64,000 nt of DNA from Prevotella sp. (GCA_021636625.1 JAJWLX010000012.1:12566-76565), one strand, 5' to 3'. Counted from the first letter of the stretch, positions 53,576-61,657 are shown. Translations and numbers: made by a program. Notes: a model not told the origin generated them from the letters alone.

Positions 53576-54576
53576 TCTGATTTACGATTGAATCTTTGAA
53601 TTCTTTCTTTGACTATTCGTAAATAGGTGCGTTTCATCTTGTCTGTCAAAAAAGAATTGTTGACCAAATGCTCTACTTCGTCCGGCAATAAAGAAAAAGA
53701 GTCAAGGATCATTTCTATACGCTTCTTCTTCAGACCGATATGCTCTCCGAATCTCTCAAAGTCCAGACGGCATGGATGTCCTGTTCGCTCATACACATCA
53801 CTTTTCTCCAGAGTCAGAGAAAGCCCCCCATTCAACCCCAAATCATCGCCCTCGATATGGAGACAGGTGTTCATCAGGTCATAGGCGGGAGCAAGCTGGT
53901 AATGCTCGCCAATTCTCATGATGGAGAAGTTTTTCAGATGGTCGTCGCCATTACCGTAGATGTAATTGAATACAACCAACTTAAAGAAACGTTCCATGGC
54001 TATCATCCAGGCAGGAATATATCGTTTTATTGCACAGGCAATATCCTCGAAGCATCCATCATATTTGAAATAAGTACCTTGCTCGGCTTCATTCTTACCA
54101 ACCAGAGAAGCGAAATCCTCCATGAGATATTTGCTTCCATCCTTGGCTATGTCAAATCTCTTGGTAATATATACCATATCTCCATGAGGAGTAAAGCAAA
54201 GGCCATTTTCTGCTGTAATGATACCATATACTTGTGAAGCTATTTGCATGGTAAGATGCTCGTTAGCAGGAATCTGCTTCCTGGTATAAAGAGTATTGTC
54301 CCAAGGTGCCGGCTTCAGGATATAGCGAGAACGTTCATCCGCCTCGGAAATTCTGATGATTCCATTCTCTATCACTGCAGGAAATTTCTCCTGAGCTCCA
54401 GATACGGAGATACGTCTCATAGCTATCATAGTCTCTGATGTCTTACTGATTTCATCTATTTCAAAATCAAGCAAATGCGACACTTTCTGACCATCAAACA
54501 GTTTTTTGCAAGCTGTAGGAGAGTAAGTGGAAAAACCATCTGCAAGGGTGGATGGGCAATGATTTAATTCTTTCAT
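53572..54576 (-). CDS. hipT: HipT-type kinase toxin (HipA C-terminal part as a separate protein)
   Basis: The 334-residue product contains the kinase lobe: ISVSGAQEKFPAVIENGI, DGCFEDIACAIKRY, the catalytic YGNGDDHLKNFSI, and LAPAYDLMNT. It lacks N-subdomain 1, which is encoded by the preceding gene with a four-base overlap. This is the HipBST arrangement, in which HipT is the kinase and HipS acts as antitoxin. Autophosphorylation and target are not visible in the sequence. Confidence 0.85.
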   Translation of the reverse strand: MKELNHCPSTLADGFSTYSPTACKKLFDGQKVSHLLDFEIDEISKTSETMIAMRRISVSGAQEKFPAVIENGIIRISEADERSRYILKPAPWDNTLYTRKQIPANEHLTMQIASQVYGIITAENGLCFTPHGDMVYITKRFDIAKDGSKYLMEDFASLVGKNEAEQGTYFKYDGCFEDIACAIKRYIPAWMIAMERFFKLVVFNYIYGNGDDHLKNFSIMRIGEHYQLAPAYDLMNTCLHIEGDDLGLNGGLSLTLEKSDVYERTGHPCRLDFERFGEHIGLKKKRIEMILDSFSLLPDEVEHLVNNSFLTDKMKRTYLRIVKERIQRFNRKSE

Positions 54577-54902
54577 GATTCTACTTCTTTTACGGTTATG
54601 GATCCAATCGTATCATGGGTTGCTATCTTCAGAAGAAGTCCAAAAAAATCCTTCTCATCCAATCGCCAACTTCTGCAGACTATCTTTCTGTTTGCTCCTT
54701 CTGGAAGCATATTGGTAAAAACAGGGAATAGATAATCAGACTGATAAGGCTCTTCCCTAAAAGGCATGGTAAGTGAGACAGGATCGTGGGTTCTATCCAT
54801 CATATACTGCTTGTCGTATGTGAAGGTATAACCTCTGCCAGGAGTAGCTTCCTCTAAGAGTCCAGCCTCTATGTAGTGGCAATAAACGATAGCTTTTCTC
54901 AT
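54573..54902 (-). CDS. hipS: HipS-type protein (HipA N-subdomain 1)
   Basis: The 109-residue product reads like the N-terminal subdomain of HipA: VYCHYIEAGLLEEATPGRGY, DPVSLTMPFREEPYQ and FPVFTNMLPEGANR. In HipBST systems this piece neutralises HipT. It overlaps hipT by four bases and lies 12 bases after the HTH gene. Confidence 0.82.
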   Translation of the reverse strand: MRKAIVYCHYIEAGLLEEATPGRGYTFTYDKQYMMDRTHDPVSLTMPFREEPYQSDYLFPVFTNMLPEGANRKIVCRSWRLDEKDFFGLLLKIATHDTIGSITVKEVES

Positions 54903-54914
54903 ATCCTACTATAT

Positions 54915-55115
54915 TTAAACGGTTTGACGAATCTCATATTTAACCTCCATGCCAAGGATATCCATGATTTTTTCAACCGTCGATAGGGAAGGGTTGCCTT
55001 TACCGCTCTCTATTTTCTTGATGGTAGAAATGGCTATCTCAGACATGTCAGCGAGGTCTTGCTGGGTAATCCCCAAGGCCTTACGCTGCAATTTCATTAC
55101 TTCTTGAATTTTCAT
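54915..55115 (-). CDS. hipB: HipB-type XRE regulator of the split hip operon
   Basis: I chose the ATG at 55115 (MKIQEVMKLQRKALGITQ); the upstream frame extends through the promoter and is AT-rich. The 66-residue product is almost only an XRE HTH (QQDLADMSEIAISTIKKIES). A consensus promoter lies 33-63 bases upstream, flanked by similar AT-rich boxes that may be operators. Confidence 0.85.
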   Translation of the reverse strand: MKIQEVMKLQRKALGITQQDLADMSEIAISTIKKIESGKGNPSLSTVEKIMDILGMEVKYEIRQTV

Positions 55116-55147
55116 ACCAAGTAGTGTATTATATTGTACTTTTCCTG

Positions 55148-55178
55148 CAAAGTTAACAAAAAAATCTAGATTACGCAA
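55148..55178 (-). promoter_or_regulatory. Promoter of the hipBST-like operon, with flanking repeats
   Basis: TTG (55178-55176), 20 bases, TAACTTTG (55155-55148), followed by C. The boxes TATTATATTGTACTTTT near 55127-55143 and TATAATATATTGTTCTTTT near 55186-55204 are similar to each other and flank the promoter, as expected for an autoregulating HipB. Confidence 0.6.
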
Positions 55179-55269
55179 GAAAAGGTATAATATATTGTTC
55201 TTTTTATAAAAAATTATAAGTTCCTGAGATTTTTCTTGGTTATTTGCCATTGAATATTGTTTTTTTTCT

Positions 55270-55277
55270 TAACTTTG
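55270..55277 (+). promoter_or_regulatory. Promoter of the nitroreductase gene
   Basis: TAACTTTG followed by C, 25 bases before the ATG at 55302. It diverges from the hip promoter about 90 bases away. Confidence 0.5.
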
Positions 55278-55301
55278 CATGCTCAATTCATTATAGGAAT
55301 C

Positions 55302-56009
55302 ATGACTATAGAAGAAGCTATCAAACAAAGACATAGTGTACGAAAGTACATACACAAACCTCTTTCAACTGAGGTAGTTAGAGCACTTGAAGAAAAAATC
55401 GGGGAGTGCAACAAAGAGGGTGGCCTTCACATACAACTGGTTACCCAAGAAACCAAGGCATTCTCCGGCATTATGTCATATGGAAAATTTCATGGTGTGG
55501 AGAACTATCTTGTAATGGCTGGGCAAAAAGCTGACGATCTTGATGAGCGTATTGGCTATTATGGCGAACAGCTTGTGCTGCTTGCCCAAGCCCTAGGACT
55601 CAACACCTGCTGGGTAGGATTAAGCTATCGCAAGGTGAATGAAGCCTACAAGATTGAAAAAGGGGAGAAGTTGACATGCATGATTGCCTTGGGATACGGA
55701 GAGTCACAAGGGGTTAGTCACAAAATCAAGACCATGGAACAGGTGAGCAATGCAACCAACAATTCTCCTTCATGGTTCCGAAAGGGCGTGGAAGCAGCTC
55801 TTCTTGCTCCCACTGCCATCAATCAGCAGAAGTTCTCATTCTTCCTGCAAGACCAGGAAGGTACAAAAGCTGGTTGTAAACCCAAAGTTCTTGCCAAGAG
55901 AGGCTTCTCAATGGTAGGATATACCAAGATGGACCTCGGCATTGCCAAGCTTCACTTTGAAATAGGAGCAGGAAAGGAAAACTTTAAGTGGGTGGTAAAG
56001 AAAGGATGA
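55302..56009 (+). CDS. Nitroreductase-family protein
   Basis: Start at 55302 by the promoter and the MTIEEAIKQRHSVRKYIHKP opening, a typical nitroreductase N-terminus with FMN-contacting Arg-x-Ser-x-Arg. AQALGLNTCWVGL and an APTAINQQKFSFFL segment complete the fold. Likely an FMN-dependent NAD(P)H oxidoreductase. Substrate unknown. The next gene overlaps its stop. Confidence 0.85.
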   Translation: MTIEEAIKQRHSVRKYIHKPLSTEVVRALEEKIGECNKEGGLHIQLVTQETKAFSGIMSYGKFHGVENYLVMAGQKADDLDERIGYYGEQLVLLAQALGLNTCWVGLSYRKVNEAYKIEKGEKLTCMIALGYGESQGVSHKIKTMEQVSNATNNSPSWFRKGVEAALLAPTAINQQKFSFFLQDQEGTKAGCKPKVLAKRGFSMVGYTKMDLGIAKLHFEIGAGKENFKWVVKKG

Positions 56010-56236
56010 GAGACTTCACGGAAATATGGCAACTTCAAGATACCATCATTACAGCAGTCAACGCATGCGGTTATGGTGTTTGGGATTTGCATGCTACCAG
56101 TTGGGGATTTCATCTGGAGTTAACAGAGCATTTGGATGATGCAGAAATCTGCAATATCTGCAGTCAACTTCCGCTTTCTGGAGATTATGAAGGAGAAGGC
56201 ATAAATGGTTCTGTTCTAAGTTTGTACAACTACTGA
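56006..56236 (+). CDS. Small hypothetical protein coupled to the nitroreductase
   Basis: Start at 56006 (MRDFTEIWQLQDTIITAVNA) overlaps the nitroreductase stop as ATGA. The 76-residue acidic product is not recognised. Translational coupling suggests joint expression. Confidence 0.5.
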   Translation: MRDFTEIWQLQDTIITAVNACGYGVWDLHATSWGFHLELTEHLDDAEICNICSQLPLSGDYEGEGINGSVLSLYNY

Positions 56237-56269
56237 TTATTGATGTTCAAAAATAAAAGATAGATTATT

Positions 56270-56500
56270 ATGCAGATATTATTGGCAAATGCAAAAATCA
56301 TGTTTGATAAGGCAGACAGGAAGCCTATCTCCGTGCCACTCTTCCAATCAGTTGCCAATGTCTTGGCCGAAGAAATGGCAAGGATGAATGTAGAGGAATT
56401 GGCTGGGCAACTGGATTGCAGCAGCAAGATTTTTTCATCCTCTTTCGGGAACTTGCTTTCACTCCCGCCCCAATTATATAAGGAGTCTTATGGTAAATAG
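56270..56500 (+). pseudogene. yaaA: Truncated YaaA (peroxide stress protein)
   Basis: The first 53 residues (MQILLANAKIMFDKADRKPI, MARMNVEELAGQLDCSSKI) match the N-terminus of YaaA/DUF328, which normally has about 250 residues. After the Cys-Ser-Ser-Lys-Ile the frame diverges and stops at 76 residues. It is a remnant; no later YaaA motifs were found in the following 300 bases. Confidence 0.65.
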
Positions 56501-56804
56501 AATGTTTGCAGTACACCCTATTGAGAGGAATCACCATATAACTTTAGCAATAGGTCATTAAAGTATCTTATATATTAGTTATTTTATATTTTAATTAATT
56601 TATTGATAAAGCATTTAAATTACATTGAAAGGATTATTATCTTAAATATCCGTAAAAAAATTACGGCATATTGATATTTTGTATATCTTTGCAACTGCTT
56701 AGCTGCACTTGACATTCTAATAAAAGATGGTTTGCATTGTTTAAGTGTGTATTAGCTTTGCAACAACAAAATTGTTATCAATTAAAAATAAAATATATAT
56801 AAGC
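56501..56804 (+). promoter_or_regulatory. Promoter region of the AAA ATPase gene
   Basis: No gene is seen in 56501-56804. CCGTAA-aaaaa-TTACGG (56650-56666) is a perfect inverted repeat. TATCTTTG followed by C at 56684-56691 is a good -7 element. The AAA ATPase starts about 110 bases later. Confidence 0.55.
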
Positions 56805-57905
56805 ATGCTAGTAAAATTTGCCGTAACGAACTATAGAGGATTTGCCAATCGTATAGAATGGGATTTGTCGAAGCCAAGTAACTATTCGTTCAATACTTTT
56901 GCCATTAAAGATGGTATCATCAAGAATGGCATCGTATATGGACCTAATGGTTCTGGCAAGTCGAACTTTGCAATGGCCATCTTCGACATTACCAATCATC
57001 TTTCACAGAAGTGGAAGAAGGTGAACTATTATGATAACTTTTCATATACGGGAAAGTTGAACTTCCCCGTAAAATTTGAATATGCATTCAAGTTTAGAGA
57101 TGATACGTTACTATATACATATAGCAAATCACCTGATGGAAAACTGGAGGAAGAAGAACTTGTTGTGAATAACAAGCTTATTTTCTGCAACAAGAATTCT
57201 GTCTTGACATTGGATGATGTTGAATTCCCGATGGATTCTGCGGTGAAGGCAAACCTTGCCAATAACGCCAATAATGTATCCATCGTAAACTTTCTGCTTA
57301 CTTCCTATCCTCTTGCCAAGGAACATTATCTTCTTAAACTGCAGCAATTCGTAAACTCAATGTTATGGTTCAGAAGTGTTGAAAAAAATGAGTTTATGGG
57401 GTTGGCTACTGCTCCGGCAAATCTCGATGAGTATATCATCAAGAATAAGCTGACTCGGGACTTTGAGGAATTCATCCATCGGGTAAGCGGACAAAGTTTT
57501 GAGTTTCAGGAGCCAAAGGATGATGATAAAGAGTTGTATTGCGTATTTGGATTAGGTCGCATCCCATTCGATAAGATTGCATCAACGGGTACTCAATCTC
57601 TGATGCTGCTATATTACTGGCTGAAACAGATGACAAAAGCATCGTTCGTTTTCATAGATGAATTTGATGCATTCTATCATTTCAGACTCTCTTATGAGGT
57701 TTGCAAAACCCTCTTTTCCCTTCCATGTCAGGCTTTTACGTCATCACACAACACCTATCTGATGACCAACGACTTGCTTCGCCCAGATTGCAATTTCATC
57801 TTGCAAGACAACAAAATCAAGCCGTTGAGCGACTGCACTCAAAAAGAGTTGAGATTCGGACATAATATAGAAAAAATGTTTAGAGGTAACGCATTCGAAG
57901 TATGA
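56805..57905 (+). CDS. AAA ATPase of a two-gene OLD/AbiL-like defence pair
   Basis: Start at 56805 (MLVKFAVTNYRGFANRIEWD). The 366-residue product has Walker A VYGPNGSGKSN near residue 50, a signature-like TGTQSLMLLYYWLK near 270, and Walker B ASFVFIDEFDAFYH, as in AAA_15/RecF-like ATPases. It overlaps the next TOPRIM-like gene by four bases. Such ATPase plus TOPRIM/RloB pairs are abortive-infection or phage-defence modules. Confidence 0.82.
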   Translation: MLVKFAVTNYRGFANRIEWDLSKPSNYSFNTFAIKDGIIKNGIVYGPNGSGKSNFAMAIFDITNHLSQKWKKVNYYDNFSYTGKLNFPVKFEYAFKFRDDTLLYTYSKSPDGKLEEEELVVNNKLIFCNKNSVLTLDDVEFPMDSAVKANLANNANNVSIVNFLLTSYPLAKEHYLLKLQQFVNSMLWFRSVEKNEFMGLATAPANLDEYIIKNKLTRDFEEFIHRVSGQSFEFQEPKDDDKELYCVFGLGRIPFDKIASTGTQSLMLLYYWLKQMTKASFVFIDEFDAFYHFRLSYEVCKTLFSLPCQAFTSSHNTYLMTNDLLRPDCNFILQDNKIKPLSDCTQKELRFGHNIEKMFRGNAFEV

Positions 57906-58669
57906 TACTATTCGTTTTTGAAGGAGTAAAACGGGAGCCGGATTTGTTCCGCACCATCCAGCGATTATACTTTGCAAATAGAGATGAGCAGATAGTATGT
58001 TCCTATAACAACAACATCTATCAGCTATACAAAGATTTGCAGGAATATGATGGCGATGGAGATATTGTGTCTTTGCTGATGGAGAAATTTGCTGGTCAAG
58101 CAGACAATCCGCTCAAGGATATTGATGCATCTGCTGACATTTCTGAAACCTATCTGTTCTTCGACTATGACTTTCATAACCGGAATTTATCTCTCGAAGA
58201 AATCAACAGGCAGGTAAAGGAAATGCTTGAAACATTCAACAACGAAACGGAGTTTGGTCGGCTATATATTGACTATCCGATGGTTGAGTCTATACGATAT
58301 ACTAAGCAGTTGCCCGATGCAAACTATTGGACGTATTCTGTAACACGTTCTGAGTGTGGTAAGTTTAAAGGTGTGTCTGCCGATTTTTCTGCGTATGACA
58401 GTTTCGATTTCATCCTACTGAAAGATCATCGAGAGCCAACAGAAGTAGAGATGGAGGAAGTTAAGCAAAATTGGGAATATTTAAAGGAAATGAATGTGGG
58501 AAAAGCGAACTATCTATGTAAGGGGAAGAATACGATGCCTGCATCTAAAGAAGACATACTTCAAGACAAAATATTCAACTCACAAGTAGAAAAGTATGTG
58601 AATACCGAAGATTGCAAAGTAGCTGTACTCAATGCTTTCCCAATTTTTCTGTTTGACTATTTCAAATAA
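57902..58669 (+). CDS. TOPRIM / RloB-like nuclease partner of the AAA ATPase
   Basis: The 255-residue product begins MILFVFEGVKREPDLFRTIQ, in which the Glu of EG fits a TOPRIM/RloB fold, and has TYLFFDYDFHNR with a DxD. This fits AbiLii/RloB-like proteins that pair with an ATPase. It may be a nuclease acting on phage or tRNA, not shown. Overlap with the ATPase implies a complex. A terminator follows. Confidence 0.72.
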   Translation: MILFVFEGVKREPDLFRTIQRLYFANRDEQIVCSYNNNIYQLYKDLQEYDGDGDIVSLLMEKFAGQADNPLKDIDASADISETYLFFDYDFHNRNLSLEEINRQVKEMLETFNNETEFGRLYIDYPMVESIRYTKQLPDANYWTYSVTRSECGKFKGVSADFSAYDSFDFILLKDHREPTEVEMEEVKQNWEYLKEMNVGKANYLCKGKNTMPASKEDILQDKIFNSQVEKYVNTEDCKVAVLNAFPIFLFDYFK

Positions 58670-58776
58670 TATTTTAAGAGAAGGTTATCATACGAGGACA
58701 TTCTATTAAGCAACAAATTTGGACTATCTAAAATTATAGCAGGCTTGCGAATTGACAAGATAGATATTTTTAACTA

Positions 58777-58815
58777 GAGGGTGCGTCATGTACTTATGAC
58801 ACACCCTCTTTTCTT
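58777..58815 (+). terminator. Rho-independent terminator
   Basis: GAGGGTG-GTCAT pairs with ATGAC-CACCCTC, followed by TTTTCTTGG. It closes the ATPase/TOPRIM operon. Confidence 0.8.
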
Positions 58816-58962
58816 GGCCTCATGTATAAACTTCAAAGGATTCCAGCATGAAATGAGGATATTCAAGTCGAATCTTACATTAGTTATTGGTAAAAATTGC
58901 TCGAAAATACACTAAAAACTAAAATATTTCCAGCTACGCAGAAAGACTGCATACCAATATAG

Positions 58963-58970
58963 TACCTTTG
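58963..58970 (+). promoter_or_regulatory. Promoter of the RNA block and possibly of the RING/TerD gene
   Basis: TACCTTTG followed by C. It lies about 40 bases before the first Y-RNA-like hairpin. No second -7 element is obvious before 59332. Confidence 0.55.
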
Positions 58971-59008
58971 CACAAGAAAACAAAATCTCAGGATGTGTGA
59001 AGAGATTG

Positions 59009-59095
59009 GGGTGGTCAAGAGAGGCTTACTTCAATTAATGAATCGCTAGTGGAATGCACTAGAATTATGGATACTTAGCTTTTCCATTACCACCC
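59009..59095 (+). ncRNA. Y-RNA-like hairpin 1
   Basis: GGGTGGT (59009-59015) pairs with ACCACCC (59089-59095). Inside, an asymmetric loop has CAA on the 5' side (59016-59018) and CATT on the 3' side (59085-59088). Then GAGAGGCT (59019-59026) pairs with AGCTTTTC (59077-59084), using G-U pairs. A further CTAGTG/CACTAG hairpin (59046-59062) caps it. The same loop occurs in hairpin 2. Confidence 0.65.
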
Positions 59096-59113
59096 TATTC
59101 CACATTCTTCATG

Positions 59114-59236
59114 GTTGCGGTAGCTCAGTTGGTAGAGCGTAGTATTGTGTGGGAATTATCTTCTTCTGGCAGGTCAACTTACACATACTTCTGCAATGAG
59201 TGCCTAGTGTCGCAGGTTCGAGTCCTGCCCGCAACC
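59114..59236 (+). ncRNA. tRNA-like domain with an enlarged anticodon region
   Basis: GTTGCGG (59114-59120) pairs with CCGCAAC (59229-59235) as a 7-bp acceptor stem. T and A stand at positions 8 and 9. The D arm is GCTCAGTTGGTAGAGC (59123-59138). The T arm is GCAGG-TTCGAGT-CCTGC (59212-59228). Between D and T arms there are 73 bases (59139-59211) where about 23 are usual. That insert can pair GTAT-t-GTGT (59142-59150) with ACACATAC (59181-59188). The acceptor is followed by C-C-A-A rather than a clean CCA. It is too small for a group I intron and is best read as a tRNA-like domain. Confidence 0.75.
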
Positions 59237-59249
59237 CAATTATTAACTT

Positions 59250-59313
59250 AGGTCAAGAGGGACTTACTTCATTTCTTGGATTATATTTCAATGTTTGAGT
59301 TCCTCCATTACCT
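59250..59313 (+). ncRNA. Y-RNA-like hairpin 2
   Basis: AGGT (59250-59253) pairs with ACCT (59310-59313). The internal loop is again CAA (59254-59256) and CATT (59306-59309). GAGGGACTT (59257-59265) pairs with GAGTTCCTC (59297-59305), nine pairs with G-U allowed. The stem differs from hairpin 1 but pairs equally. It ends 18 bases before the next ATG, so it may overlap the ribosome binding region. Confidence 0.65.
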
Positions 59314-59331
59314 TATTATAATAGAAAGAAT

Positions 59332-61590
59332 ATGAACGGCAAGAGATTAGTAAAAGTTGCATTGAGATACAAAGCTTTGTATCTTGGCATCAGAAAGGAA
59401 GACATCAACATGTGTTCCAAAATCACTCCAGCTGTTTACTCCCTCTTGGAGCGATTGAAGGAAAACGGCTATAGTGTAAGCGAGGAGCTGTTACATGGAC
59501 TTGGCATGGTATCAGCTGAAGAACTAGCCGATATTGTTAACGTTATCGAGGAAGTAATGGGAGTGAAGCTGAATTGGTCTCCACTTGTAAAGGGTTGGAA
59601 TGTACCTACTGAAGAAGGAGCTATAGACCATTTCATTACCTGGGTTGCCAATATCTTACAAAAGGAAGTGGATATCCAAGGCACTACACTTCCTTGTGGC
59701 CATTTAATTCCAGAGGGTACTTTTCCTTTGGAAAGATACAATGGATGTCCATACTGTGGGACTCAGTTTTCTACTACAGATTACGTATTCAAGGGACAGG
59801 GAAGCAAACTCAAGGAACTGCGTTTGTTCACAAGAAAAGAGCTGGAAGAAGTTTTTTTGTCTTTACTCTGCTCTCCTACTCCACTTGACATGACACAGAA
59901 AAACAGCCTAGAGCTTCTTTTGGAAGAATATGAGGTTCCAGAAGGAATCGATATCTGCATGAAGGAGACCATGATGCTGGTCATCCAACATCTGGTAAAA
60001 AAAGAAGAAGGTGAGAAAGCCTCTTTCTACTTGAAGACTCCTACAGACATCTTACGATATCTCTGGTATGAGAAGACCGGTCAATTACAGATAATTCAGC
60101 CATCGGTTCTCCTGGCCAATGCACGAAGGCTAGGTTATCAGATGGGGATAGCTGGCGATACATCTTTCACCTATCAGGAGCGAATGAAGGAGCATCTCAA
60201 GCTGAAATACTCCAGAAAAACATGCAAGATGGTTGCCCTGTGGATGAATGCTACAGTACTTTCTGCCAAGAAAGCCGCCGAAGACATGAATCCGAAACGT
60301 GGTATGTGGGTGAGATTCATTCGCGCCCTCCGTATGGCTGAATATGCAAAGAGAAAGGGCTTTGAGCATTTGGCAGAAATCATGGATGTATTCTACAACC
60401 AGGAATACACCACATGGCAAGGTTGCGTTGACAAGGCCAGCAAGGAGATGGATGCTAAGAAGGTACTGACTTTGCTCAAATCAAGGCCAGGAACCTTTGC
60501 CCGCTGCCTATTTGCCACCATGCTGAGATTTGGTTACGCCCAGACTTTGGAAGCTTTTGAGGAGGTAGTGGATCAATTACCTATGAGACTTCTGGTTTCC
60601 CTAGGTAATGCAGCAGAGATTTACTTTGATGAGGACGCTATACGCTCCATACAGACAATTACCGGGCTTAGAAAGACCATCAATCACAACAAGCTGCTTG
60701 CCCTGTATTCATGTGAGGAACGGCAGCAGATGGTGGATGCTGTATATGCCGTGTACAAGCATGCCATGCTCAAACGCTTCCAGACAACAGAGACAGAAAG
60801 CAAGAGCATCTACATTGCACCCGAACTATTTGACATACCAATCAATGTGGGTGACCGTTCTTCTACCATACAGGATACCAGCTGTGCCTTGATGGGTACA
60901 AGATTTCCGGTAGAAGGTGATGCTGTTAGATTGTTCCTGCAATGGGGCAAAGGACTTCACGCCCAACACCTAGATATGGATCTTAGCTGTAGGATATCAT
61001 ACGATGACAGGATAGAGGAATGTGCCTACTATAACCTCACTTGCACCGGTGCCAAGCATTCTGGTGACATCAGAAGTATACCAGAAATGGTGGGAACGGC
61101 AGAGTATATAGAATTGTCATTACCTGAATTGGAGAAAGCTGGTGCCAGATATGCGACCTTCACCTGCAATGCATACTCCTGTGGTTCTCTGTCACCCAAT
61201 CTTGTTGTGGGTTGGATGAATTCTGTCAATGAGATGACAATCTCCGAGAAGGATGGCGTTGCCTACGATCCATCATGTGTTCAGCACATGGTTAGAGTTG
61301 GTGACGAGAATCTTACCAAAGGACTTGTCTTCGGGGTTATGGATATAGCCAGGAGAGAAATCATTTGGTTGGAAATGCCTTTCTCAGGACAAACGCTTCG
61401 CTCAGCTTATAGAGAAGACATAGAGGCACTGCTCAAGAGACTTCAAAGAAAACTCAAGATTGGAGAGCTACTTCGATTAAAGGCAGAGGCACAAGGTCTT
61501 GAAATCCTGGATGAAGAGAACCTGGCTGACGAAAGCTACACCTACGACTGGGCCTTGAATCCGGCAGAGGTAAGCAAGTTCTTCTACTAA
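59332..61590 (+). CDS. RING-like / TerD-like multidomain protein (MXAN_6230/SCO0854 type)
   Basis: The 752-residue product has a helical N-terminus, a RING/treble-clef-like module at about 121-145 (LPCGHLIPEG then GCPYCGTQF), a long helical middle at 200-500 with LLKSRPGTFARCLFATMLRF, and a TerD-like beta domain from about 530 (HLDMDLSCRISYDDRIEECA, HSGDIRSIPE, YATFTCNAYSCGSLSPN). This looks like the MXAN_6230/SCO0854 family as I remember it. The helical middle could be a TROVE-like ring, which I cannot prove. Directly upstream lie two Y-RNA-like hairpins and a tRNA-like RNA, so it is a candidate RNA-binding stress-response protein. Confidence 0.75.
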   Translation: MNGKRLVKVALRYKALYLGIRKEDINMCSKITPAVYSLLERLKENGYSVSEELLHGLGMVSAEELADIVNVIEEVMGVKLNWSPLVKGWNVPTEEGAIDHFITWVANILQKEVDIQGTTLPCGHLIPEGTFPLERYNGCPYCGTQFSTTDYVFKGQGSKLKELRLFTRKELEEVFLSLLCSPTPLDMTQKNSLELLLEEYEVPEGIDICMKETMMLVIQHLVKKEEGEKASFYLKTPTDILRYLWYEKTGQLQIIQPSVLLANARRLGYQMGIAGDTSFTYQERMKEHLKLKYSRKTCKMVALWMNATVLSAKKAAEDMNPKRGMWVRFIRALRMAEYAKRKGFEHLAEIMDVFYNQEYTTWQGCVDKASKEMDAKKVLTLLKSRPGTFARCLFATMLRFGYAQTLEAFEEVVDQLPMRLLVSLGNAAEIYFDEDAIRSIQTITGLRKTINHNKLLALYSCEERQQMVDAVYAVYKHAMLKRFQTTETESKSIYIAPELFDIPINVGDRSSTIQDTSCALMGTRFPVEGDAVRLFLQWGKGLHAQHLDMDLSCRISYDDRIEECAYYNLTCTGAKHSGDIRSIPEMVGTAEYIELSLPELEKAGARYATFTCNAYSCGSLSPNLVVGWMNSVNEMTISEKDGVAYDPSCVQHMVRVGDENLTKGLVFGVMDIARREIIWLEMPFSGQTLRSAYREDIEALLKRLQRKLKIGELLRLKAEAQGLEILDEENLADESYTYDWALNPAEVSKFFY

Positions 61591-61613
61591 AAAAGCGAAA
61601 ATCTCATAAAGAA

Positions 61614-61657
61614 ATAATGGCTAGCACGAGAGATATTACTCTCCTGCTAGCCATTAT
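61614..61657. terminator. Bidirectional terminator between convergent genes
   Basis: ATAATGGCTAGCA-GAGAG pairs with CTCTC-TGCTAGCCATTAT, a long stem with one mismatch between the RING/TerD and HAD genes. Confidence 0.8.

Noticed and set aside
56805..58669. PARIS (AriA/AriB) defence system
   Set aside because: The ATPase plus TOPRIM layout is similar, but the TOPRIM protein looks more RloB/AbiLii-like and I see no diagnostic PARIS motif. I kept a general defence call.
59139..59211. Group I intron in the tRNA
   Set aside because: The extra sequence is about 50 bases, far below the size of a self-splicing intron, and no conserved core is seen.
59114..59236. Ordinary tRNA gene
   Set aside because: The arms fit, but the anticodon region has 73 rather than 23 bases and no clear anticodon arm, so a functional translating tRNA is unlikely.
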